Both the position numbers and the translations under genes were made by a program. Positions 1 through 5,121 of a stretch of DNA of 9,567 nucleotides are shown here, in pieces. The DNA is from Campylobacterales bacterium. GTDB taxonomy: Bacteria; Campylobacterota; Campylobacteria; Campylobacterales; QNZT01. Location of the stretch: the NCBI GenBank assembly GCA_026985685.1, contig JALSQA010000292.1, forward strand, positions 1-9,567, in the 5' to 3' direction. Every line of letters begins with the position of its first letter. Position 1 is the stretch's first letter. The notes under the pieces were generated by a model, which was not told the origin of the DNA, ran no database searches, and saw only the letters and a list, made by a program, of their open reading frames with translations.

Positions 1-25
1 AACTTTTTTGTTATTATTTTAGATA

Positions 26-34
26 TGGTATATT
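26..34 (+). promoter_or_regulatory. Candidate extended -10 promoter for the dgkA operon
   Basis: TGG followed by TATATT (29-34) gives an extended -10 element about 26 bases before the dgkA start. The DNA upstream (4-20) is T-rich, which fits sigma-70 promoters in this phylum, where the -35 box is often replaced by periodic T tracts. Predicted start of transcription is near 41. The match is by eye and the window begins only 25 bases upstream, so an upstream gene could also read through. Confidence 0.35.
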
Positions 35-59
35 TATAAAAAATTTAGGATGAAATGAT

Positions 60-413
60 ATGAGAAATAAACCAAGTTACTCTATATTTAAAAATGCAAA
101 ATATGCCTTAGATGGTGTTATTACTGCTTTTGATGGTGAAGTATCTTTTAAATTAGAACTGTTTTTTGGTTTTTTTATCACACTTGGGATTGTTTTTTTG
201 CCTCTTACTCTCTTTAGCAAATTGATTTTATTTATTACCATGGTCTTAGTTATGGTAGTTGAATTACTTAATTCTAGTATTGAAAATGTTGTAGATTTAG
301 TGACAAGTGATATCCATCCACTTGCCAAAGATATCGGAGCTGCTGCTGTGCTTTTTACTGTAGTGCTGCATTTGGTATGCTGGGCTGTGATTGTTTATAG
401 TGAGATTTTGTGA
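60..413 (+). CDS. dgkA: Diacylglycerol kinase, prokaryotic DgkA family
   Basis: Small integral membrane lipid kinase that phosphorylates diacylglycerol (or undecaprenol in some relatives) with ATP at the inner membrane, returning lipid by-products to phosphatidic acid. At 117 aa it is close to the 121 aa of E. coli DgkA. An N-terminal amphipathic stretch is followed by three membrane helices (about 36-52, 54-74 and 94-112). The family signature ELLNSSIE lies at 68-75, so E68, N71 and E75 match the E. coli active-site residues E69, N72 and E76; D79, K90 and D91 follow as expected, and E27 and E33 match the N-terminal acidic pair. AGGA at 47-50 supports the ATG at 60. Its stop shares a base with the next ATG, so it heads an operon with the ABC permease. 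No residue expected for catalysis seems to be missing. DAG versus undecaprenol preference cannot be told from sequence. Confidence 0.95.
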   Translation: MRNKPSYSIFKNAKYALDGVITAFDGEVSFKLELFFGFFITLGIVFLPLTLFSKLILFITMVLVMVVELLNSSIENVVDLVTSDIHPLAKDIGAAAVLFTVVLHLVCWAVIVYSEIL

Positions 414-1216
414 TGCGTTTACCTTATATCAGTATATTCATACTTGCTGGTATTGTTTTTTTCTCATTCTTTGGTGAGAATTTTTATACACACTCTGCTT
501 ATCTTTTAGACAAAAATGCTATTTTACTGCCTCCTTCAAGTGAGCATATATTGGGTACTGATAGATTAGGGCGTGATTTATTGGCTAGATTGATGGAGGG
601 TGGAAAGATTTCTCTTAGTATCGGGGTTGGCTCTGCTATCATCGCTAGTTTTCTGGGGTTGGTGATTGGGGTTAGTGGTGGTTTTTTTAAAGGTCGCAGT
701 GATAAGTTGATTGTTATCATGATAGATCTGTTTTTGACTTTTCCTACTTTCTTTTTACTTTTGGCTTTGATAAGTTACATGAATGCATCTGTATGGGTTT
801 TGATTTTGATCATATCTATCACTGGCTGGATGGGTATGGCTCGTCTTATTCGCAGTGAGAGTTTTGCGATCTCTTCAAAACCTTATATCAAAGTATTAAA
901 AGCATCTGGTGTAAGTAGAGTGAAAATCATCATAAAATATTTTACACCACTTCTTGCTCCTATATTTTTCATCTCTTTTACTTTTGGTGTTGGTGGTGCT
1001 ATTTTGGCAGAGAGTGGGCTTAGTTTTTTGGGTATAGGTATCATGCCTCCACAAATCAGCTGGGGTAGTATTCTTAGTGAAGGTAAAGGTGTTGTGGATA
1101 TCGCCTGGTGGCTTAGTTTTTTCCCTGGATTGATGATATTTTTGGTGATTTATGCTTTGGTAAATATCTCAGATTATCTACAAAGTAAAACAAATCAAAA
1201 AGAGAAGGTTATATAA
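413..1216 (+). CDS. ABC transporter permease, OppC/DppC type (peptide/nickel family)
   Basis: Inner-membrane permease subunit of a binding-protein-dependent importer of the peptide/nickel class. Counting from the ATG at 413 (267 aa), there is one N-terminal helix (about 5-21) and five more in the permease domain. The OppC-type block LGTDRLGRD sits at 47-55, the cytoplasmic EAA-like loop that meets the ATPase at 163-184 (KASGVSR then a Pro-rich end), and the C-terminal OppC signature (SGLSFLGIG, then PPQISWG) at 200-218. It is rather short for the family, mainly in the first periplasmic segment. A GTG at 410 would add one residue, but the TGATG overlap with dgkA favours 413. The partner OppB-type permease, ATPases and binding protein are not in this window, so the substrate cannot be named. 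The stop directly abuts the next start codon. Confidence 0.88.
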   Translation: MRLPYISIFILAGIVFFSFFGENFYTHSAYLLDKNAILLPPSSEHILGTDRLGRDLLARLMEGGKISLSIGVGSAIIASFLGLVIGVSGGFFKGRSDKLIVIMIDLFLTFPTFFLLLALISYMNASVWVLILIISITGWMGMARLIRSESFAISSKPYIKVLKASGVSRVKIIIKYFTPLLAPIFFISFTFGVGGAILAESGLSFLGIGIMPPQISWGSILSEGKGVVDIAWWLSFFPGLMIFLVIYALVNISDYLQSKTNQKEKVI

Positions 1217-1969
1217 GTGGAAGATTCAAAGCTTTTAGTCTGGCTCGAAAAAGAGGTTGCTAAAAGGGATGTAGCAGGGGAGTTATCATTAGATAAGCCT
1301 GATCCTCTTTTGGTAGCAACAAAATATCATGATTGTTATATCTCTGTGATATGTGCACTTTTTGCTTATGGAAATGCTGCTTTGATTGTTCGTTTTTTAC
1401 AGGGACTGGATTTTTCTTTATTAGATGCGAGTGAAGATAAAATCACCTCCTCTTTATCTAAGAGCTATTATCGTTTTCAAAACTCTAAAGATGTTATTGC
1501 TATTTTTATTGCATTAAGAAGAGCAAAACAAGAAAGCTCTTTAGAAGATATCTTTTTGCAAGGGTATCAAAAAGAGCATGATGTTCTTGATGGTTTAGCT
1601 TCATTGATAACAGCTCTCGAAAAGTTCTATTCTTATGAGAGCAGGGGATATCGTTTTTTATTAGGAAAAGCTCCTGATAAAAAGAGTAAATCAACTTATA
1701 AACGCTGGAATATGTTTCTTCGCTGGATGGTGAGAAAAGATAGCCTGGATTTGGGGCTTTGGGAAAATGTAGATAAAAAAGATCTTTTGATGCCCCTAGA
1801 TACTCATACATTTCAAGTTTCACGTAAATTAGGCTTACTAAAGCGTAAGAGTTATGATTTAAAAGCAGTGATTGAATTGACTCAAAAACTTAAAGAGTTC
1901 GACAAAAACGATCCTATAAAGTATGATTTTGCACTATATCGCATAGGTCAGGAGGGTTTTGATTTATAG
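1217..1969 (+). CDS. DUF2400 / TIGR02757 family protein of unknown function
   Basis: A 250 aa soluble protein with no signal peptide or membrane helix. It starts with GTG directly after the TAA of the permease gene; AGAGAAGG at 1201-1208 is a good ribosome binding site for this start. The C-terminal half carries the family hallmark: KRWNMFLRWMVRKD (162-175), PLDTHTF (193-199), RKLGLLKRK (203-211), and an end block with LTQKL, NDPIKYDFALYRIG (231-244). The family is common in Bacteroidota and Campylobacterota and has no assigned function that I know. The PLDTH block, followed by a helix with an RKLGL core, resembles the VDTHV region of HhH-GPD DNA glycosylases (endonuclease III), but no FeS cysteine cluster is present at the C-terminus. 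That relation is inference. The gene closes the dgkA operon and is followed one base later by a long hairpin. Confidence 0.85.
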   Translation: MEDSKLLVWLEKEVAKRDVAGELSLDKPDPLLVATKYHDCYISVICALFAYGNAALIVRFLQGLDFSLLDASEDKITSSLSKSYYRFQNSKDVIAIFIALRRAKQESSLEDIFLQGYQKEHDVLDGLASLITALEKFYSYESRGYRFLLGKAPDKKSKSTYKRWNMFLRWMVRKDSLDLGLWENVDKKDLLMPLDTHTFQVSRKLGLLKRKSYDLKAVIELTQKLKEFDKNDPIKYDFALYRIGQEGFDL

Positions 1970-1970
1970 G

Positions 1971-2024
1971 AAACTATGCTTTCTGGTGCCCAAGCTGGAG
2001 CTTGGGCACCAGAAAGCATAGTTT
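1971..2024. repeat. Perfect 26-bp inverted repeat (hairpin; terminator or mobile palindrome)
   Basis: The arms 1971-1996 and 1999-2024 are exact reverse complements separated by two bases (GG). The core is GC-rich (GGTGCCCAAGC in the left arm), the outer part is AAACTATG / CATAGTTT. It starts two bases after the DUF2400 stop, in the normal place for a terminator, and the left arm begins with AAA while the right ends in TTTT, so it could act in both directions. However, the T run is only four long and mostly inside the stem, and the stem is far longer than a usual intrinsic terminator. A dispersed palindromic repeat of REP or MITE type is the main alternative. Confidence 0.85.
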
Positions 2025-2070
2025 TATCCGTGCGTGAGCCTTCCGCTGAGGAAAACATAGCGTTAGGGTA

Positions 2071-2095
2071 GTCAAAGGTACTTTGTTCCTTTGAC
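2071..2095. repeat. Second intergenic hairpin (imperfect inverted repeat)
   Basis: GTCAAAGGTAC (2071-2081) and GTTCCTTTGAC (2085-2095) pair over 11 positions with a single T-T mismatch and a three-base loop; the outer eight pairs are exact. A run of seven T follows at 2105-2111, but nine bases lie between stem and T run, so it is not a standard intrinsic terminator. It stands between the large palindrome and the atpB promoter. The bases between the two hairpins (2025-2070), including a small TTCC/GGAA stem at 2041-2053, show no reading frame or RNA family that I recognise. The stretch may be one structured element together with the 1971-2024 palindrome. Confidence 0.6.
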
Positions 2096-2135
2096 GTTAT
2101 CAGATTTTTTTAGCAATACTTAAATGAATTTTGGA

Positions 2136-2141
2136 TAAAAT
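2136..2141 (+). promoter_or_regulatory. Candidate -10 box for the atpB transcript
   Basis: TAAAAT at 2136-2141, preceded by GGA and by a T-rich stretch at 2105-2111, would start transcription near 2148 and leave a leader of about 28 bases before the GTG at 2176. No good -35 is spaced correctly: TTGACG at 2091-2096 is about 39 bases away. If the box is real it lies downstream of the alternative TTG start at 2131, which argues against that start. Confidence 0.35.
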
Positions 2142-2162
2142 CACGCAATTTTACTTACATAC

Positions 2163-2168
2163 AAAGGA
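2163..2168 (+). promoter_or_regulatory. Ribosome binding site that decides the atpB start
   Basis: AAAGGA at 2163-2168 lies seven bases before GTG 2176, ideal spacing. The upstream in-frame TTG at 2131 has no purine-rich site before it. The site therefore selects the GTG, which also gives an N-terminus matching AtpB of related genera. Confidence 0.8.
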
Positions 2169-2175
2169 TTTCCCC

Positions 2176-2856
2176 GTGAATGAAGTTTTTACTTTTTTTG
2201 GCATACTCTCTGAAAATCACACTTTTTTGCTTGTGATTCACACACTTTTAGTAGCACTTATTGTACTCTGGTTTGCAAAATCAGCAACAGCTGCTATGCA
2301 AATAGTTCCTAAAGGTGCTCAAAATGTTGCTGAGAGTTATCTTGGTGGTGTTATTGAAATGGGAAAAGATGTCATCGGTGAAGATTTGGCACGTAAATAT
2401 CTTCCTTTAGTAGCTACTATTGGTTTGGTCGTATTGGTTGCTAACTTGATTGGTATTATCCCAGGATTTGAATCTCCAACAAGCAATATCAACTTTACAC
2501 TGGCTTTGGCATTGATTGTTTTTATCTATTATAACTATGAAGGTATCAAGAAAAATGGTGTAATTCACTATTTCGCACACTTTATGGGACCTGAAAAATT
2601 ACTTGCTCCATTGATGTTTCCTATTGAAATCGTTTCTCATCTTTCAAGAATCATTTCACTTTCATTTAGGCTTTTTGGAAATATCAAAGGTGATGATCTT
2701 TTCTTGGCAGTTATCTTGATGCTTGCACCTTTTGTAGCTCCGTTAGCTCCATTTGCATTGCTAACTTTCTCTGCATTGCTTCAGGCATTTATCTTCATGA
2801 TCTTAACTTATGTATATTTGGCTGGTGCTGTTACATTGAGTGAGGAAACACTCTGA
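2176..2856 (+). CDS. atpB: F1Fo ATP synthase subunit a (AtpB)
   Basis: Stator subunit a of the membrane-embedded Fo motor; it forms the two half-channels that carry protons to the c-ring. With the GTG at 2176 the protein is 226 aa and begins with NEVFTFFG, as related AtpB proteins of this phylum do. Several membrane helices are visible. The decisive helix holds SLSFRLFGN at 161-169, with the essential arginine at R165 (E. coli R210). D174 sits where E. coli has E219, and Q203 in LLQAFIFMILTYVYL lies where E. coli has Q252. The other atp genes are not here; in this phylum atpB commonly lies apart from the F1 cluster. A TTG at 2131 would add 15 residues but lacks a binding site and fits no homologue I recall. 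The next gene starts three bases after the stop. Confidence 0.96.
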   Translation: MNEVFTFFGILSENHTFLLVIHTLLVALIVLWFAKSATAAMQIVPKGAQNVAESYLGGVIEMGKDVIGEDLARKYLPLVATIGLVVLVANLIGIIPGFESPTSNINFTLALALIVFIYYNYEGIKKNGVIHYFAHFMGPEKLLAPLMFPIEIVSHLSRIISLSFRLFGNIKGDDLFLAVILMLAPFVAPLAPFALLTFSALLQAFIFMILTYVYLAGAVTLSEETL

Positions 2857-2859
2857 TTT

Positions 2860-3156
2860 ATGAATAAAAACTACGTTAAAATACTTAGTTTCATGCAGGG
2901 AGCCTCCTGGGCTGCTGTAATTATAGGAGCGTATCTTTTCTTTACGCTCTTTTATCCTTTTGGGTTGATAATGGCTCTTATTGGTGCTTTTTTTGGTGCT
3001 AGTATTGGGTTGTTTATGGTGATATTTTTTGAGATGGCTAACCTCAAACTAGAGATATACCATGAAAAGCAAAAGCAAACACTACTTTTGCAAAAAATGC
3101 TCTCTACCTTACAAAATAAACAAAAACATAGCACTTCTGAAGAAAAAAGGGATTAA
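2860..3156 (+). CDS. Small two-helix membrane protein linked to atpB, function unknown
   Basis: I do not recognise this 98 aa protein. Two hydrophobic helices are clear (about 14-33 and 36-57), joined by a very short turn with YPFG, so a helical hairpin with both ends on the same side is likely. The glycine-rich second helix (IGAFFGASIGLF, 41-52) suggests tight helix packing. Residues 61-86 are charged and glutamine-rich, with a heptad-like spacing of leucines that could form a short coiled coil; the last 12 residues are polar. GAGGA at 2842-2846 is the nearest ribosome binding site, 13 bases off. Position, size and hairpin shape recall AtpI-type helper proteins that sit beside atpB in many bacteria, but I see no diagnostic AtpI motif; a role with the ATP synthase is only inferred from the neighbour. 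Confidence 0.75.
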   Translation: MNKNYVKILSFMQGASWAAVIIGAYLFFTLFYPFGLIMALIGAFFGASIGLFMVIFFEMANLKLEIYHEKQKQTLLLQKMLSTLQNKQKHSTSEEKRD

Positions 3157-3166
3157 TCAATCTCCT

Positions 3167-3724
3167 GTGAGCAGACTCAATGCATATTTTATCTCAGATC
3201 CTTCTTATTATCATGATATCACTTCTTTCGCTTCTTATCTCGATAAAGTCTTTAGTAGAAATGAGATAGATTATGCTTGTTTTCGTGATAAAATTTCTTT
3301 AGATATCTTACCCTATGCCAAAACTTTTTTAACTTATGCAAAGCGATATAAAATAAAAAATATTTTAATCAATACTCACATAAATCTAGCTTTTGAGTTA
3401 GGATTTGACGGTGTTCATCTCAATTCCAGACAATTTGACCAAATTCAAAATGCAAAAGAGAAAAAACTTTTAACTATCATAAGCACTCACCGGCTTGATG
3501 AAGTTTTAAATGCCCAGGAAAAAGGTGCTGATGGGGTTACTTTAAGTCCCATCTTCAAAACTCCAGATAAAGGCAAACCCCAAGGTATAACATTCTTAAA
3601 ACAAGTGCTAAAGAAAAGTTCTATTGACATCTTTGCTCTTGGCGGAGTTGTATCTAAAGAGGAAATAGCCCTTCTTTCTCATACTAAAGTATATGGATTT
3701 GCTTCAATTCGTTATTTTGTTTAG
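3167..3724 (+). CDS. ThiE/TenI-family protein (thiamine phosphate synthase-like or thiazole tautomerase-like)
   Basis: A (beta/alpha)8-barrel of the TMP synthase/TenI superfamily, 185 aa from GTG 3167. ThiE joins the thiazole and pyrimidine halves of thiamine; TenI-type relatives isomerise the thiazole. Family blocks seen: AYFISDPSYY near the start, FRDK at 39-42 (the R-x-K phosphate motif), LINT at 67-70, GFDGVHLN at 79-86, STHR at 106-109, TPDK at 132-135, and ALGGV at 157-161. ThiE normally has ND at the LINT position and GQxD after GVHL; here both aspartates that hold Mg are absent, while H108 aligns with the histidine TenI uses. A GTG-led start after AAGGGA is preferred; an ATG at 3062 would add 35 residues without family similarity and overlap the previous gene by 95 bases. 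It ends the atpB transcript. Confidence 0.8.
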   Translation: MSRLNAYFISDPSYYHDITSFASYLDKVFSRNEIDYACFRDKISLDILPYAKTFLTYAKRYKIKNILINTHINLAFELGFDGVHLNSRQFDQIQNAKEKKLLTIISTHRLDEVLNAQEKGADGVTLSPIFKTPDKGKPQGITFLKQVLKKSSIDIFALGGVVSKEEIALLSHTKVYGFASIRYFV

Positions 3725-3737
3725 AAATTATTAATTA

Positions 3738-3775
3738 AATATATTAAACATTTGGTATAATAAATTTAATATATT
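3738..3775. repeat. 11-bp inverted repeat around the GGDEF gene promoter (possible operator)
   Basis: AATATATTAAA (3738-3748) and TTTAATATATT (3765-3775) are exact reverse complements, 16 bases apart. The spacer contains the whole extended -10 box, and the right arm covers the predicted transcription start. The placement suits a dimeric repressor site. The sequence is almost pure A and T, so chance is a real alternative, and the 16-base loop makes it a poor terminator for the upstream gene. Confidence 0.4.
3753..3761 (+). promoter_or_regulatory. Extended -10 promoter of the diguanylate cyclase gene
   Basis: TGG followed by a consensus TATAAT (3756-3761) is the best promoter match in the window. 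Transcription would begin near 3768, giving a leader of about 23 bases that ends in TTAGG (3781-3785) before ATG 3791. There is no clear -35 box; the region upstream is AT-rich. Confidence 0.65.
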
Positions 3776-3790
3776 AAGAATTAGGTTACT

Positions 3791-5056
3791 ATGAAAGAAA
3801 AAAGAACATTATTTGGTACTGTCATGATTTCACTCTCTATGGCAGCTGTATTTTTTATTGTAATATTGGCGATATCGTGGTTATTGCAATATTTTGTGGA
3901 GTATAAGACTTTGGGTCTTTCTCATGAAATATCATTTTATAATTATATCAAGTATATTCCTGCACCGCAGATGCTTGTACTTGTACTGTTTGGTTTTTTT
4001 ATGATTGGTGTTTTGGCAAAGTTTATCTCTGTACAGTTGAAGAGGAGTTTTCAGCGTTTTCATCTTCGTTTTTTGGAGTCATTGCAAAAACGTGAGATGA
4101 TGGATCCTTCAGAATTTAGATTTCAAGAGTTTAACAATCTTGCAAAACTTGTAAATCCACTGATAGAAAAAATCATCTTTAATGAACAACAGTTGCAAAC
4201 TATTATAGATGCACAAAGCAATATGATTATGACACGCTCACATGATGAACTGATAAAAGTAAACAGGGCTTTTTTAGAGTTTTTTAATATCGATTCATTA
4301 GAAGCATTTAAAGCTGAGCATAGTTGTATCAGTGATTTTTTTGAGCTTGATGAACAAGAGGAGTATTTGCAACCTTTAGTTCAGCAGATGAGCTGGGTTA
4401 CTTATGTGCAGAGAAATCCATTAAAAACACATAAAGTCAAAATTAAAAAAAATGATGAAGATTATATCTTTATGGTGGATGCAAAACTGACCACATTACA
4501 CGGAATTTATCGTGTTGTTATCACTTTCTCTGATGTAAGTGATATGGAATTTGAACGACGTACACTTGTAACAGAAGCTACTACAGATCCATTGACACAA
4601 GTAGCAAATCGTTTAAAGTTTGAAACAATACTCGAAAAACAAATTGACTTGGCAAATCGCTATAATAATAACTTTTGTCTGATCATGTTTGATGTAGATA
4701 ACTTTAAAAAAGTCAATGATGTTTATGGTCATATTGTAGGTGATTTAGTATTAAAAGAGTTAGCAAACTGTGTAAAAAACAATATCCGAAAAAGTGATAC
4801 GATAGCTCGCTGGGGAGGTGAAGAATTTGTTGTTATCCTGCCACATACAAAACTTGTCACTGGCGTAAAAATAGCACAGAAACTTCGTACCCAGATTGAA
4901 GCATTAGAGATTGCAGATGCTCCTAAATTTACCTGTTCTTTCGGTATCTCTGAGTATAAAAAACATCAAAGTATAGAAACTTTTATGCATAGTGTAGATA
5001 CTAAGCTTTATGAAGCAAAACACAGAGGTAAAAACTGTGTAGTAAGTGTTACGTAA
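3791..5056 (+). CDS. Membrane-anchored PAS-GGDEF diguanylate cyclase
   Basis: A 421 aa signalling protein that should make cyclic di-GMP from two GTP. Two membrane helices (about 11-35 and 60-80) enclose a short periplasmic loop of some 25 residues, too small for a usual sensor domain. Residues 82-130 look helical and may carry the signal. A PAS-like domain spans about 130-250 (IIDAQSNMIM ... DYIFMVDAKL ... ITFSDVSDME). The GGDEF domain spans about 260-421: DPLTQVANR at 266-274, metal-site D301 in FDVDNFKKVND, and the active-site loop GGEEF at 342-346. R333 and D336 form the RxxD inhibitory site exactly five residues before GGEEF, so product inhibition is expected. No EAL or HD-GYP domain is present. 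It has its own promoter and a 65-base gap after it, so it is probably transcribed alone. The sensed signal is unknown. Confidence 0.93.
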   Translation: MKEKRTLFGTVMISLSMAAVFFIVILAISWLLQYFVEYKTLGLSHEISFYNYIKYIPAPQMLVLVLFGFFMIGVLAKFISVQLKRSFQRFHLRFLESLQKREMMDPSEFRFQEFNNLAKLVNPLIEKIIFNEQQLQTIIDAQSNMIMTRSHDELIKVNRAFLEFFNIDSLEAFKAEHSCISDFFELDEQEEYLQPLVQQMSWVTYVQRNPLKTHKVKIKKNDEDYIFMVDAKLTTLHGIYRVVITFSDVSDMEFERRTLVTEATTDPLTQVANRLKFETILEKQIDLANRYNNNFCLIMFDVDNFKKVNDVYGHIVGDLVLKELANCVKNNIRKSDTIARWGGEEFVVILPHTKLVTGVKIAQKLRTQIEALEIADAPKFTCSFGISEYKKHQSIETFMHSVDTKLYEAKHRGKNCVVSVT

Positions 5057-5087
5057 AACAATCGCAAATTATTAAGCCAATTCATAG

Positions 5088-5093
5088 TAAAAT
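5088..5093 (+). promoter_or_regulatory. Candidate -10 box for the gatB operon
   Basis: TAAAAT at 5088-5093 precedes gatB by 28 bases and would give a leader of about 20 bases. TATAAA at 5093-5098 is an overlapping alternative. No clear -35 box is seen. The 65-base gap 5057-5121 shows no hairpin with a T run, so read-through from the GGDEF gene cannot be excluded. Confidence 0.3.
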
Positions 5094-5121
5094 ATAAACA
5101 ATTACTATCAAAAGGCTTTAT

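Noticed and set aside
50..63. Two tiny start-stop frames (ATG AAA TGA and ATG ATA TGA) overlapping the dgkA start, like a leader uORF.
   Set aside because: The first ATG overlaps the ribosome binding site itself and both peptides have two residues; the ATG at 60 gives the correct DgkA N-terminus. Most likely chance in AT-rich DNA.
1506..1823. Open frame of 105 codons on the minus strand inside the DUF2400 gene.
   Set aside because: Lies antisense to a clearly conserved protein, has no recognisable domain, and its composition mirrors the plus-strand codons.
2071..2111. Hairpin followed by seven T as an intrinsic terminator.
   Set aside because: Nine bases separate the stem from the T run, so the T run would not sit in the RNA-DNA hybrid at release; it more likely belongs to the T-rich promoter upstream region of atpB.
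1970..2130. TPP riboswitch or other known cis-RNA upstream of the atpB/ThiE-like transcript.
   Set aside because: The GCTGAGG at 2045-2051 only loosely recalls the TPP CUGAGA box, the second conserved block is absent, and the first gene is atpB, not a thiamine gene.
3062..3166. N-terminal extension of the ThiE-like frame with a CxxC motif (FCKKC), which could suggest a small zinc finger.
   Set aside because: It overlaps the coding sequence of the small membrane protein in another frame by 95 bases, has no family counterpart, and the TIM-barrel start (AYFISDP) follows directly after GTG 3167.
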